Below, piece by piece: positions 48,400 to 60,234 of a stretch of 64,000 nt of DNA. Each line of letters starts with the position of its first letter. The first letter of the stretch is position 1. The stretch is from Phallusia mammillata (lineage: Eukaryota; Chordata; Ascidiacea; Phlebobranchia; Ascidiidae). The notes below the pieces were generated by a model that worked only from the letters and a program-made list of their open reading frames with translations, searched no databases and was not told the origin of the DNA. Both the position numbers and the translations under genes were made by a program. Where the stretch lies: contig QLIY01000070.1 in the NCBI GenBank assembly GCA_003260075.1, forward strand, positions 186,001 through 250,000. Direction: 5' to 3'.

Positions 48400-49189
48400 T
48401 TAACCAACCTCTCAGTTGACTGAGTTTGATTTTTTTAGTGTTTAATTTTTTGATTTGTAAAAATTACCCGTTTTCCCGGGAAATTTTTACCCCTTGTTGA
48501 ATTTCACGTTGCTTGGAGATACAAGGATAGGATAAAAATTCTGACACTAAAGCGATGAAAAAATTTTATATGCTGTAATCCATTGCTCTCACAATATCAT
48601 GCACAACTTTTCTAAAATTTATTTTATGCAACAGTTTTTGGGTATTGTAAAAAAAACGTAATTTTTTGATAAACCGGTCTTGAAATAATAGGGGACATGA
48701 ATAGGTGAGAACCTTGTGGTTAGTACGTACGAAACTTTAGTTTTTGAAATTGATTAAGTTCATTGGCATTTTTGTATTATTACTGTCATATAAAACTTAA
48801 AAGTTTTCGAAACAATGTGTGTCCTTGTTTGTATAACATGCCACGATTTTCCATATACACTAAGTTTATCCATATTCAATCCCAACTTTATCCAAGCAAA
48901 GTTTGCCACAATAGGCTGCATTTGTTGTACAGTTTGTTGTATATGTAGTGGGCCCATTTTAATGTTGTACATCCCACTTATCACTTGACAAACTTTAGCA
49001 AGCATCAAACCATGTGTGTAGAGCATTAGTAGAAGCGTGTATATTTTTGTCGTAGTTTTGACCCGAGCGTTTCCTGCATGACGTGTATAAAGATGACGTA
49101 CCCCGTAGCTTTTCTCCGGCATCTAGCGATTTTTTGCAGACTGTTTCATATTTTTGTATTACCGTTAGAAATTCGTATGAAGGTTTACA

Positions 49190-49195
49190 AATAAA
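49190..49195 (+). promoter_or_regulatory. Alternative distal polyadenylation signal for SPATA6
   Basis: AATAAA followed by a T/G-rich stretch (cttgcttgtttattttgttg). It could serve a longer 3' UTR. Confidence 0.4.
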
Positions 49196-49257
49196 GTTTT
49201 ATATATTCAACCTTGCTTGTTTATTTTGTTGTTTTGATTTTTTTGCAAGCAATATAC

Positions 49258-49420
49258 ATTAACCTCGATTAACCCGAACCTATTTGGACCAAAAAAATGT
49301 CCGGATTAGGCGAAGACCCTGATTAACCGATGTCGATCAGTTTGTCTTACCACATTACAAATCATTTGTACCTCGAGTTTTACCCGAATTAGGCGAAGAT
49401 CCGGATTCACCGAGGTGGTA
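49258..49420 (+). repeat. Dispersed MITE-like repeat, copy 2
   Basis: About 160 bp beginning acctcgattaacccg and ending cggattcaccgaggt, imperfect inverted ends. Internal blocks match copy 1. A Tc1/pogo-type origin is possible but not established. Confidence 0.65.
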
Positions 49421-50215
49421 TTTTAAGCCAAATCTGTATGTTCCCTGCACTAAATAGGTTTAAAATACTTTAACACTGATATCATACCTATGTATATCAT
49501 ACAGCATTACTGCGCAAGTTTCTACTTGTTTTTGTTTTAGAAACCCGGTTTTGTGGTTATCGCAAAAACAGGGTAAATCCCTTTTTCCTCTATATTATGC
49601 CAGTGGCACTTACCATGCTCCCAATATACTTGAAAGTTAAAGCAGTTATAAGCTACAATTCCATGCACCTTTAATGTGTGACTGATGTTGATAGATTTTT
49701 ACATTGGCGATAAATTGCAAACGGATGCGTATGTCCCAATAGTGCACCTTTTAAGGGTCCAAGCTCGCTGTGCAAACAAGCTGATGCGCACGAGTTGAAG
49801 CGACAAGTCCACGTTTCAACACCTTCGCTATTGTTGCGATAGGAGCGATTGACCAATGGGGGCGTCTCCAGGCAGTTTGATTGATTGCCTGCGATCGGCC
49901 GGTCAGACGCTTCCAAGGAGAGGAAGGTTGTCGGACGTGATGGAGGCAATCGGCTTGCGCGAAGTGCATGTTTGATGGTCGTTTAAAGTAGAAATCGGCA
50001 ACAACTTCCAGAAGACGTTTGCGTTCAGCGCAGGAAAGGTCACTCGCTGGGTCAATTTGGCGCCTTGTCAGACCAATGCTCCCGAGGTCGTGATTGTTTA
50101 TATATCGTACCGCCTGCCACAGGATCTCACTTTGATTGCTTCTTATTCTTAAGGTTTCTGTTCCGCGTGCGCAGTGTTGCGGTTTCGCGTTGTTCCTGGA
50201 GTAAAAACGAGCCGC

Positions 50216-50217
<2 letters not shown>

Positions 50218-50267
<50 letters not shown>
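50218..50267. other. 50-G run, probable sized assembly gap
   Basis: Between SPATA6 and hedgehog; no duplicated flank seen. Creates false poly-Gly and poly-Pro frames. Confidence 0.7.
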
Positions 50268-50268
<1 letters not shown>

Positions 50269-53200
50269 AGCAGCCGCTCAAAGGAGAATTTAACTAATTT
50301 TCCCACAGAGAAATTCGCACAAAACGTTCGTGCCTTTCCAATGAGCCGAGCGCAAATATTGTAACCGCGATTTACGTAAAGATCGCAGTTCTGATATACT
50401 TTATCGTCTGCCATTTAGGTCGCCCGGATCAATGTTTTGAATATATCAACAGCAACTGGTCGGTGTACAAAGGCGTGTGAACTCGAACGTTGCCTGTAGA
50501 TCAAGTGGTTCACACAAAAGCCCAAAGGTTTACTTTGCAAGTGAATGTTGGTGATGTAACCGGTGTATTATTCACACGAGAACCCTGAAAGCCAATTCTT
50601 AAGCTTCAATCATCACAAGCCTATTGGTTGTGAAAGCTTTTCTTTTCGTCGCCCCCAAACAGTTTAATGAAATACTTACGCATACCGTAATACGCCCGTG
50701 GTAGCGAAACTTCCAGACGTCCATTACCAATGTGGCTTTGTCGAGGGGTATTAACCCCGCTTAGGATGGGGGCAGAAGGTGGGGTAGAGGACACTCGACA
50801 AACCCGTCGCTCAGCACGGGGGCGGTGACGCAATATGCGAGGCTTGGGAACCGGCTTAAAGTTCTTTATCATGGCGCGATGACGACAGCGTCAGTAGTAC
50901 CGTGACGCATTTATTCCGAGGGCTTTGTGACGAACATACCTGGATTTCGACTTTGTCAACAAATGTCAAACATTCGACGGACAACTGTTACGCGGTACTT
51001 CGTCCCCGTGAGAAAATTGCCCGAGCCATTGTTGGCCTCTAGGCGCGGTCGCACGAAAGGCCCAGCGCCCACTTTCACCGTCCACTCTAAACCCTCAGAC
51101 GGAACTGAATCAATTTGAACCACCGCCCTGTTTATTTCTAAGTCTCGCTCGCATTCAAGACAAGTGTTCCAGTGACACATGTGCCTGATCTGTAAAACAA
51201 CAGAAAAATAAAAGAGAATTTCTTCATTGGACTGATTTGACTTTTTTACGTTTTACTTTCTGATTACATCTTGCCTACACTATGACGACATGCTTCGGTT
51301 AAAATTGCTCCGGTCCTTTTAGTCAGACAACGAATTTGATAAATTCCCAAATTGAAACAAAACCTCGAGGTGGCGCCAAAGCGTGGTTGCTTTAGCGCCG
51401 ACAAATATTTTTTTAACTGGTCCAAATCGTTATGGTGTTGACAGTGGGGGTAAAATTAGCCGACGTTTTTGTCCATATTGCCAACAGCTCTTCACAAAGG
51501 TCATTTGCGCCATCAGTGTGGAGTGACTGCCTCGCTCCATTAGCATTGCATAATGGCGAAAGTGCTTGTCTCTATGAGTGCTGACGCTCCTTTCTCGCAG
51601 CCGTGTTGTTGTAAGCCCTTGGATAACACCTACTCGCCACATCTTTTCAGGCCGGACTTGATGCTCCATTCAGCGTGTTAGTCGGCGCTTTTAAAACTCC
51701 GTGTTTGTCTACGAGCATTGTTAAGGTCTATGTTCATCGCGCCTGGCAGTTTAGGAAGCGGGCGGCTCTTGCCCTAAGCGGCACGCAAGGAGTTTAGTTT
51801 ACGCAACCTTCGTTAATTGCGCGGCGCGCGTAGAGCGTAATCACTCGTAGATTGGCGTGACGCAACCGCGCTTTCCCACGAAGTCAAAAATAGCAGAATG
51901 ATGTATCTGCGGACGCCCTTCGCAAAGCGACTTGCACATGTCGGGCCTATTTTCGTGTCCGACCCGATGCTGTCTACAAACTTCGCGCAGGTTCTGGAGT
52001 GCGACAAGCTCGAGATGAGGTCAGCAGGAAACGACGCCAGGTCACTCGTGGTTACGTGGGGCTGCGGCATTGCCACAGGTAAGGCGCCTTTCCTCAAAAC
52101 AAGCGTGTGTGGAAAACAATGCGCCCTGAACGAGGAACTGATGAAAGTTTAGCGTGCACGGGTTACTCAGCAGAAAGCCGGATGCTCTTTTCTTAGTGAG
52201 CGAATATTAGTTACAAAAAATGTGTGTTAGCCGTAGGCAAACAGCACGCGCCCTCGCGGGATGACCAGACGAACGTTGTCTGTTGATTGTACAGAGTTGA
52301 CTTGAAAGATGTAAAATCTTTTGTGTCGCGACTCGCTTTTGAAGTGACGCGCGTTCGTCAAACAGCATACGTCATGCGCCTTGTGCACACATCACGTCAT
52401 CTTAAGGAGGAAACGGCGTGCTTGAGAAAAATTTCTGTCCCGATGTGGATTATCCCGAAGGAAAGGTACCAGTGCCCTCAACTGAAATTGTAACCCGATT
52501 CGGTGTTAAAACTTCCAGTGAAGACCCCGGGGGCGCGGTTCCATCCACCTCGACTGTGGTTTCGCGTCTCTGTTAATCAACTCGGATTCGCCAGCTTGCA
52601 ACTCGCACGATTTCGAAACCACCGCATCACTTGGACGCCAAATGTTGCCGTCGGTAATCAACATTCTCACATCGGCTAATTGATCGTTCTCGCCAGTGAT
52701 ATGCAAGTGACCGTGACAGAGCGGTAACTCGATGAGTTTGTCATGGCTGTGGGTTCGCTTTCTTCCCACATCTCACGATTGTTTGCTTTCACCGCCAGTT
52801 CCTGCGGCCATCCGCCTCGTCACAGTCGCGCTCACTTCGCAAACAACGGCGCGGAAACACTGCAAAAAAGTGCCCGTTTCCTCGCTTTTGGCACGACGCT
52901 CGACCGGTATTGGAGGCCGCAAAGGGTTACAGGTTTGTCGCGAATTCAAACGACATGCAGGAAATATGCCGGCTTGGCGTGGGTTTGGGTTTCTAGTAAG
53001 CTGACCTGTAATGCCTTAGACACCTCTGTTGTGCGTTGCAAACTGTTAGCGCGATCAGTTGCAGAGTGGACCACCCTGGCAAGTACGCAGTAGTGCTAAA
53101 CTTTCAGATACTCTAGCTGAGTCTTGATACGCGCGGAGTGCACGGCGATTTGGATTACGACATTGCGGCATTTTGTAAGGGTGAGAAATACTACGAGGCG

Positions 53201-54653
53201 CGGCAGCTCGCACACCACAGCCAGCTGACTTCAAACGCCACGACAGTATCGGTCGTTATTCTGTTTGCTTGTTGGCTCGCAACAGTGTAAAATGTCAAGC
53301 GCAGAGCTACTTCAGACCCTGGCGTTTCCGAGTTGGCCAGCAGCACAGTAAGTTTCACATGCAAACAAGCATTGGGCATCGATGGACTGTAGCACGCCCT
53401 TTTGAGGGAGTTCGCCGAAATGATAATTACAAACGTCGATGGAAGAGTGTACTCTTTGTCGCATTAATCACTGTAATTATCAGGTGTCGAAAGGCCAGGC
53501 ACAATAGAGCGCCTATGACCCGCGGACTTTTTGTCCTGACGTCATGGCATTTAACGTATTAATGTTAGTTAAAAGAAGAGAAATTAGCAACTTCGAAAAC
53601 TATCACAAATTGCGGCGCGCCTTCAGCAAAAGGGTTTCTCACGCATTCAGGTCTGATTCAAAGATAGCTCGGTACGCCTCGGCCAATATCGCTAGGCGAA
53701 CCACAGAATTCCAATTCGATGCCAGTCGTAAAACAAAGCGGGCAGATAGCAGTCTCTTACTAGCAAACTTTGGTCTCGTTAAAGATACAAGCACAAAGGG
53801 AATGCGCCTTTGTTCCACCGTGTGTCCGATCGTAAACGCCACCTATCGAGATTTTTGCTCTGTTTTGATGTCGGAGAGAGAGAGAGTGAGCAAGTGACCT
53901 GTTTTGTCTCCTGTGGCATGTGCGGAGGCGCCATTCCGGCAGAAGAGGACATAGACCGTCGTACTATTCCAAGGCGACTCAAGCGCCACAAAGCGTGTCG
54001 GTTGGTCCTGAGGCAGGGAAAAAAGGTACACTTGGAATGCAAAATCGCCAATTTCATAAACCTAGATTACATATAAAATGGTCGAACAGGAGCGTGGCGG
54101 ACATTAGGCTTATTAAACGAGGCTATATGATAGCTAAAGTTACCGATGTTCAGGTTTACGGAAAGAAGTTATCGTTGTCCAGTTAAAGCTGAAATAAAAG
54201 TTTGAGCTATTGGAACGCTGCGTGGGTTTTTGACGAGCTTGTGATTATCGTCGTCCGGCGTGTTTGTTCGAGGCAAACAGAAAACACATAAAAAATGTAA
54301 AGTGACAAAAAGCCGAGAGCTCTGTCGTTTCGCTGACAGTTTGGCAGGTCGTAAAAGCGAGTCTTGGTCGCAAAAGCGATCAAAGGTTACAAGCATGCTG
54401 ATGCAAACAAATCTGACCCGGTTTGGTCGAGATTTAGGGTTGACAGTTTTGGACATTACGTGACTTTGCAGCGAATTCTGAGTTGATTTTATAGTTGTAA
54501 CTTGTTTACTCTAAAGTGTTATACACGAGTTTTACTTGCGTTGAGGTTTATTTATGTTGTTGAATATATGTGTTGCAGTGTGCACATATTTACTATTTAT
54601 TTTTGTTAACATGCTGGTATTGGCTATCAAGTTTGCTTGAAAACGGATTTAAA

Positions 54654-54947
54654 ATGGAAAGAGTCGACATAAACCAGGACTGCTCGATGTTGAATTTCGA
54701 AGTGCCCGAAACAGAATATTCCAGTGACTTTTTGTCCAAGCGCGGACTCGCCGACAACCAAGCAGACTCTGCAACATCTCATTCACGAAACGCCACAGCG
54801 GTTTGCACTTGCCCACAATCGCAAAGTCGGCAACACAACCGATTTACCAACGGACTGCATTGTCAGCATCACAAATCGCCCTCGCGACGGGACAAGCTTT
54901 TAAAAGCTCGAAAACTGTGCGCCCGCCATAGTGTGGACAAATACACG
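54654..54947 (+). other. In-frame open extension upstream of hedgehog signal peptide
   Basis: The frame is open from the ATG at 54654 into the hedgehog start, encoding a polar, Cys- and Ser-rich stretch (MERVDINQDCSMLNFEV at its start). If translated it would bury the signal peptide about 100 residues inside the protein. It may instead be 5' UTR that is open by chance. Confidence 0.4.
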
Positions 54948-57900
54948 ATGAAATCATCAGTTAGACTTTGTCTTCACGGCTTCATAATGTGGCTGTTTGT
55001 TGCTAATCCCATAATATGCGACATATTACGCGGCGCAGCGTCGTGGACTGACCATCCGTTTGTCGGGCCAAATGTCCTTGCTGCAGCTTGTCGCCCACGC
55101 GATCAACCTGGTTTTCCGAGAACCAAACCGATTTCAAGCCCTCTTCTTAAACAAGGTGAGTTCCTCCCCCGATACTCTGAACAGTCCCCAATCGCCAGTG
55201 GTCCCGTGAAAGGCCCGGTTCACTTCAATTCGACGCAACTCGTAACGGTCATCACCACCATGATCGTTTTTAAAGATGACGAAGCAAATATGGAAGATCG
55301 AAGAATGACCAAGGTGAGACAAAAATCGAGGAATAAATGTTGTTTGTGAAAGAAATAAAAATTTAATCATTGCCGATAAAAAAAAATCGAAATCATATAT
55401 TGCATGTAAACTTTTAGTATTTGAAAACACTTTAATTTACGTGCTTAATTGTTATCAAATAGGACAAATTACAAATCATGGTAAATTGATTCAGGTAATA
55501 ATTTCCAGTTCTATTGCCATTGTTGCAACGATTTCCACCTTTCATTCTATGTATATCACAAGTCGGGAAATAAACATTATAACTTGTGAAATTAAAAATC
55601 ATGCTATTAAATATGAGACATTTTTGAACCATTTAGTCCAGAAACGGTTTGTTTTATGTTCGGAAAATTTCGCGTTTATGGCCACAAATACTCCCAATCG
55701 CGGAAGCCCACAATGTTTTTCCGCATATTTGAGATATTCATACGATGACGATGCGAAAATATGTAATACACGATATGATAAAAATCGTGGGACCAATTAG
55801 CGAGGGCTGTTCAATTTGCGGCCGTTCCCCGTTCGTGAAATAACTTCAGGATTTCGGGATCTGCTTTCTGAAAACTTCAATGGCACGAGCGAAGCCAAGA
55901 GCGTGAAGCCATGGGTCTGACGTGGGTCATCGCTAACAGGGTTTAATTTTATGGTCAACCACTTTCACCGCCCTTTCTATTGTCAACGTGTTGGTTGAGA
56001 CGCGCTTGCTTGCTGTCATGCGAGGACGGATACTTTCTAGAGCCGACATACTCATTCGTAATGGAAATAACTCTTCTTCGGGCAGCTGAGTTACCGCCAT
56101 CGGGAAATAGCCACTCTCTTTCAAAAAATACTTTCGCCTGGGTCCCCGGGGACGGACAGACTGCGATAATCGCCCGAACCCACGAGGGTCGGGGTCAAAA
56201 TCCCGGTTACAGGCGATTACGGAAATTGATGGAATAAATTATGGATGCGCTCCTGTTCAAAATCGATTCGTCGAGGAGTTTTAGCACTGCAATCGCTGCC
56301 CATCTGGCGATCACAACAAAATCAGATTCTCACTTTGCCGGCGCGAAGTTTTCGTGTTTTTTCCTCGTGTTACAAAACAGCGCGATTTTTAAATTCCAGG
56401 ATATTTCGAGTCGGGCGGATATATTTTTTCACGCGAACTGGCAAAACGTAGACCACGACTGGCAGGTCAACTACTTTGAGAGTCCGTTATTAGTTAAATA
56501 AACAATCCCTATAGCCAATGACACGGTGCATGGATTAGGGGCTCAGCTCCCAGATTTGAGCCGATCGCTAGCGCTCACGTTTCAACAGATGGAGGTACTT
56601 TGTTTGGCGCACAGCAAGATCAAAAGCGCCGGAATTGCAGCCCTCGCGTTGTCATTTAAGTCCGATTTTAAGTCTGGGGTGTGCCACGAGTCGGCAGACT
56701 GTGAAATATTGCCTGATAAACCGTGAATCAGGCAAATCCCTGGACCAGCGAAAAACAAAGTGGTGGTGCGCGGCGGAAAGATGCAGCGGTGAGAGCCAAG
56801 CGCCAGTGATGTTATGTCTTCTAGCCAACCATCAAAGTATTAGGGCCTTTATTCGCTGCGCTACTTTTGGCTAAGATCAATGAGTTTTTTCACACCTCAC
56901 AGATGCTCAAACATACCTCGTTGCGCTGTTTTTTTAACAAAATTTCAACAGGAGCCGGGGGGGGGGCAAGATCAATGAGTTTTTTCACACCTCACAGATG
57001 CTTAAACATACCTCGTTGCGCTGTTTTTTTAACAAAATTTCAACAGGAGCCATGCACCACTGGTCGCCATTTTGAATTTCGATCTGTGCCTCGAGGTATA
57101 TCAGATCGTCGATTTTCTCACGATCGCCGGTTCTTCCACCGGTCGACCTTGCGAACGCTTAAGGTCTCTGACCTATCCGGGTATAAGGGAACTTAACACG
57201 TTTACAATATCGCGTTGTGTAATCGTGTCCCGTCACAATTATTTGGCGACCCAACGGCGGCGTGTTGTCGCCGTATAGACCCCACTCCCTGAAAAACGGT
57301 TTGTGACGCTCCGTGACGTCACTATCAAGAGTTGGAAATTACGCAGTTAATTGCATGTCTGTCAAACATTGCCGCCCCATGGCTAATCATGCCAGCTGAC
57401 GTGGGAATATTCCGTTCCACCCTCGAAGGGACCTTCCGATGGCCTTTGTCGAGTCGGATTGCCTTTGTGTGAATGGCAACGCTACGCAAGCAATGGCAAT
57501 TCGGCAGCTCCGTCACCTGGCCCCGTTCGCGTGTTCGAAGCCGCAAACGTGTTGTATTTACAAATGCGCACTTGAGATCAATATTAGTGGGAACTCTGGG
57601 ACGGGTCCTATCGTGTAGCACCGTTATCCCAAGTGCTTGACCCGGTATAGCAGCGACTCTGATAGATGGCAATGTACCCTTACGAGTTGAACCTTGAACG
57701 AGTGGCTAGCTCGACTTGTGTATCAGTCATCAAAGCGTGCGCCGTCGCTTGTCGGATAAATGCCTTCCGTTGTGCAAACATGTCGATTTACGTTGTTTTG
57801 CTGGCGAAATTAAAAATCGATAACAAAACCGCCTTGTACTTGGGGTATTGATCGGCAACCGAAAGTGCTTGAGACTGTCACAGGAAAGCGATCGTTTCGT

Positions 57901-60149
57901 GCTCGAGCTCGAAATTTGCGGTTAAATCGTTTGTTTTATCTTGTATAAACGCAAAAAATTAGGGTCTTTCTCGCAACGCGGAACAACCGCGCATTGACTG
58001 TTGGCTGGCATTTGGGTGTAAGTTGATAAAACATTATTGTTAAATACCGTTTCCCTTCGCACGTGTAATTATCGGGTTGGTCGCCCGGGCAAGTGTAATC
58101 TCACAATGAACATTTGTCCGCTCGAATACCAGGTCCCGTTAAGGCCGGTCGCCAAACAAAAGTAATTGCATGCCGTTCAATTGTGACACACTTCAGGCAG
58201 ATGCCAATTTATTAGCCTCATCAGCGTTTGCTTTAAATACAGCGTTGGTGCATCGACTGCCCGGTGATTCCGTCCGCGTTTCGCCCAGCTTTGTCTCAGC
58301 CTGGAAAGGCGCGATTTAAATATATTTACAATGTGTCATTTCGTTGTCACGATGCGGCGCGCAAGCGCATATTACTATTACCGCATGGTCAGAAATAGTA
58401 GGTCCACTGACGCGCAATCGGTGAGATGTCTAAACAAATCTCGGGCGCGGCTACCGGCCTCTCACACAGCAGGGCGTAGCAAGTGGATCGCTAATATGAC
58501 AGTTGTGGCGAAACGGCGATAAATTCCCCTATTGCAATCCGCCGCGAATAATTCCACGTTATTGCCTAATGCGCGCGCGAGTCTCTAGGCTTCGCGGTCG
58601 ATGTCGATTGGAACATTAGCCGTCGCAGGTCGCCGCTAATAGACTTTCCCTTGCCAGGGCTCACGCGGCCAGCGAACGTGAACGCCACACGAAAATTAAA
58701 CGTCATAACTGGGACGCGGGTGGTTGAGTTTGAAGGAGCCGGTGCGGATGAGTCGCGGGAGTGTCACGCCCCTTGCATGTGTCACAACAAATTCCAACGA
58801 AAATGGCCGCGTTTTATGCGGACTCGGATCCTTAACTGTCTTTTGTTACACACGCATCGTGACTTGGAAAGAGCTTTTGTTGCGTGGCATTAAATTTTGT
58901 GTGATGCACGCTGCCGCTTTATCCCGCAAGCTTTCACGCCAACCCGAGCGTATCAAATAAGGCCCCCGACGCTAATTTCTTCCGTTTTTCGTCATCTGTC
59001 AACTTGCTTCGCCGCCTTTCGGCTGTCGGCAGGGCGCGTGTGCAACTAGTAAACCATTATCGTCTTTCGGCGCCTTTTAAACGTGCTGCCAAACTCCGAT
59101 ACCCGACGAAGGGAGTTGCTTTTTGGGGTGTTAACTTCCATCGTGATTGACGTGTAACGTTTCGACCCAGACATACGCAAGTTGTTATGGATTTGTATTT
59201 TTGTTTTCAGCGATGCGAAGACAAACTTCTCTCGCTGGCGTTGCTGGTAACCAACGAACTCAACTCCAGACTACGAGTAACGGAGGCTTGGGCACCAGAG
59301 GGTAGCCACGGTCCCAACTCTCTTCACTATGAAGGTTAGAATTAGAAATCAACAACTCGGAAAAAGTATTGTTTAATAATAATCACTTAAATTAAACAAG
59401 CAACAGAATATGTGCAAATTTAGTTATTGGGACCATTTTAAAACTGGCAGTAGACACCCACCATGCAGTAGCCTACTACCTGTTACATATCGTATTTGGT
59501 GATAAACCCGTGTTTTTTGTGCAGGGAGGGCCGTTGATATTAACCTGGCCAGCGGTGATACATCCAGCTACCCTTTCTTGGCTCGGCTCGCTTACGATGC
59601 TGGCTTCGATTGGGTCCACTACGCATCGAAAAATCACATTCACTGCTCAGTAAGATCAGGTAAATGATTGTCAGGAAACGACCAAGTGCACCTTGTTTCC
59701 GATTCAACACCTTCCTTTAGTATGCGCTACTATCTTAGGGCATTGCAGGCTCCTGTTGCGATTAAGCAATTCCAGTAAAGGTCAAATGGCGTAGGCATGG
59801 GGCATTGCGCAAGGACACGTGGAATGTGTTTGTCTCCACGTCCCGGGTTGTTTGTTGACAGTCGCTAGACAATGCTCTGCCTGGAAAGAGTGCGGTCAAA
59901 CACAAGAGCGCCCGTCGTTAAACCTCCCGACTCGAACCCGTGGCTGCTTACCAAAGTATGACGTTGTTTTGAAAACAAACAAGCGATGACCTTTCGCCGG
60001 CGACCCCTGACCCCTACAAAACGACGAGCAATGAACGTTGCGGGCCAGGTCACCGCGAATACATTGTCTTCGTGTTGATATATGGCGGAATGGGCGCGTG
60101 ATAAGTGTGCGCGCGGAGACGAAGGAAAAAGAAGCAACTGTTGCCGTTT

Positions 60150-60234
<85 letters not shown>

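Larger units (their letters stand above)
47900..54653. other. SPATA6 3' flank and gene-poor, CpG-richer region 5' of hedgehog
   Basis: The first 1.3 kb is AT-rich 3' flank with AATAAA signals at 48394 and 49190 and a dispersed repeat at 49258-49420. From about 49.7 kb composition becomes visibly richer in G+C and CG dinucleotides. Short open frames exist but none shows family similarity or matched splice sites. This is the natural place for hedgehog promoter and enhancer sequence. A 50-G run interrupts it at 50218. Confidence 0.6.

Noticed and set aside
49751..50414. Poly-Pro and poly-Gly frames on both strands
   Set aside because: Created by the 50-G run; the flanking residues show no family resemblance.
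51813..54456. Several 80-117-codon frames on both strands upstream of hedgehog
   Set aside because: High G+C makes chance open frames common; no recognisable family, no matched splice sites, composition varies erratically.
57325..57672. 115-codon minus-strand frame in hedgehog intron 1
   Set aside because: No family resemblance and no supporting splice signals; likely chance in CpG-rich DNA.
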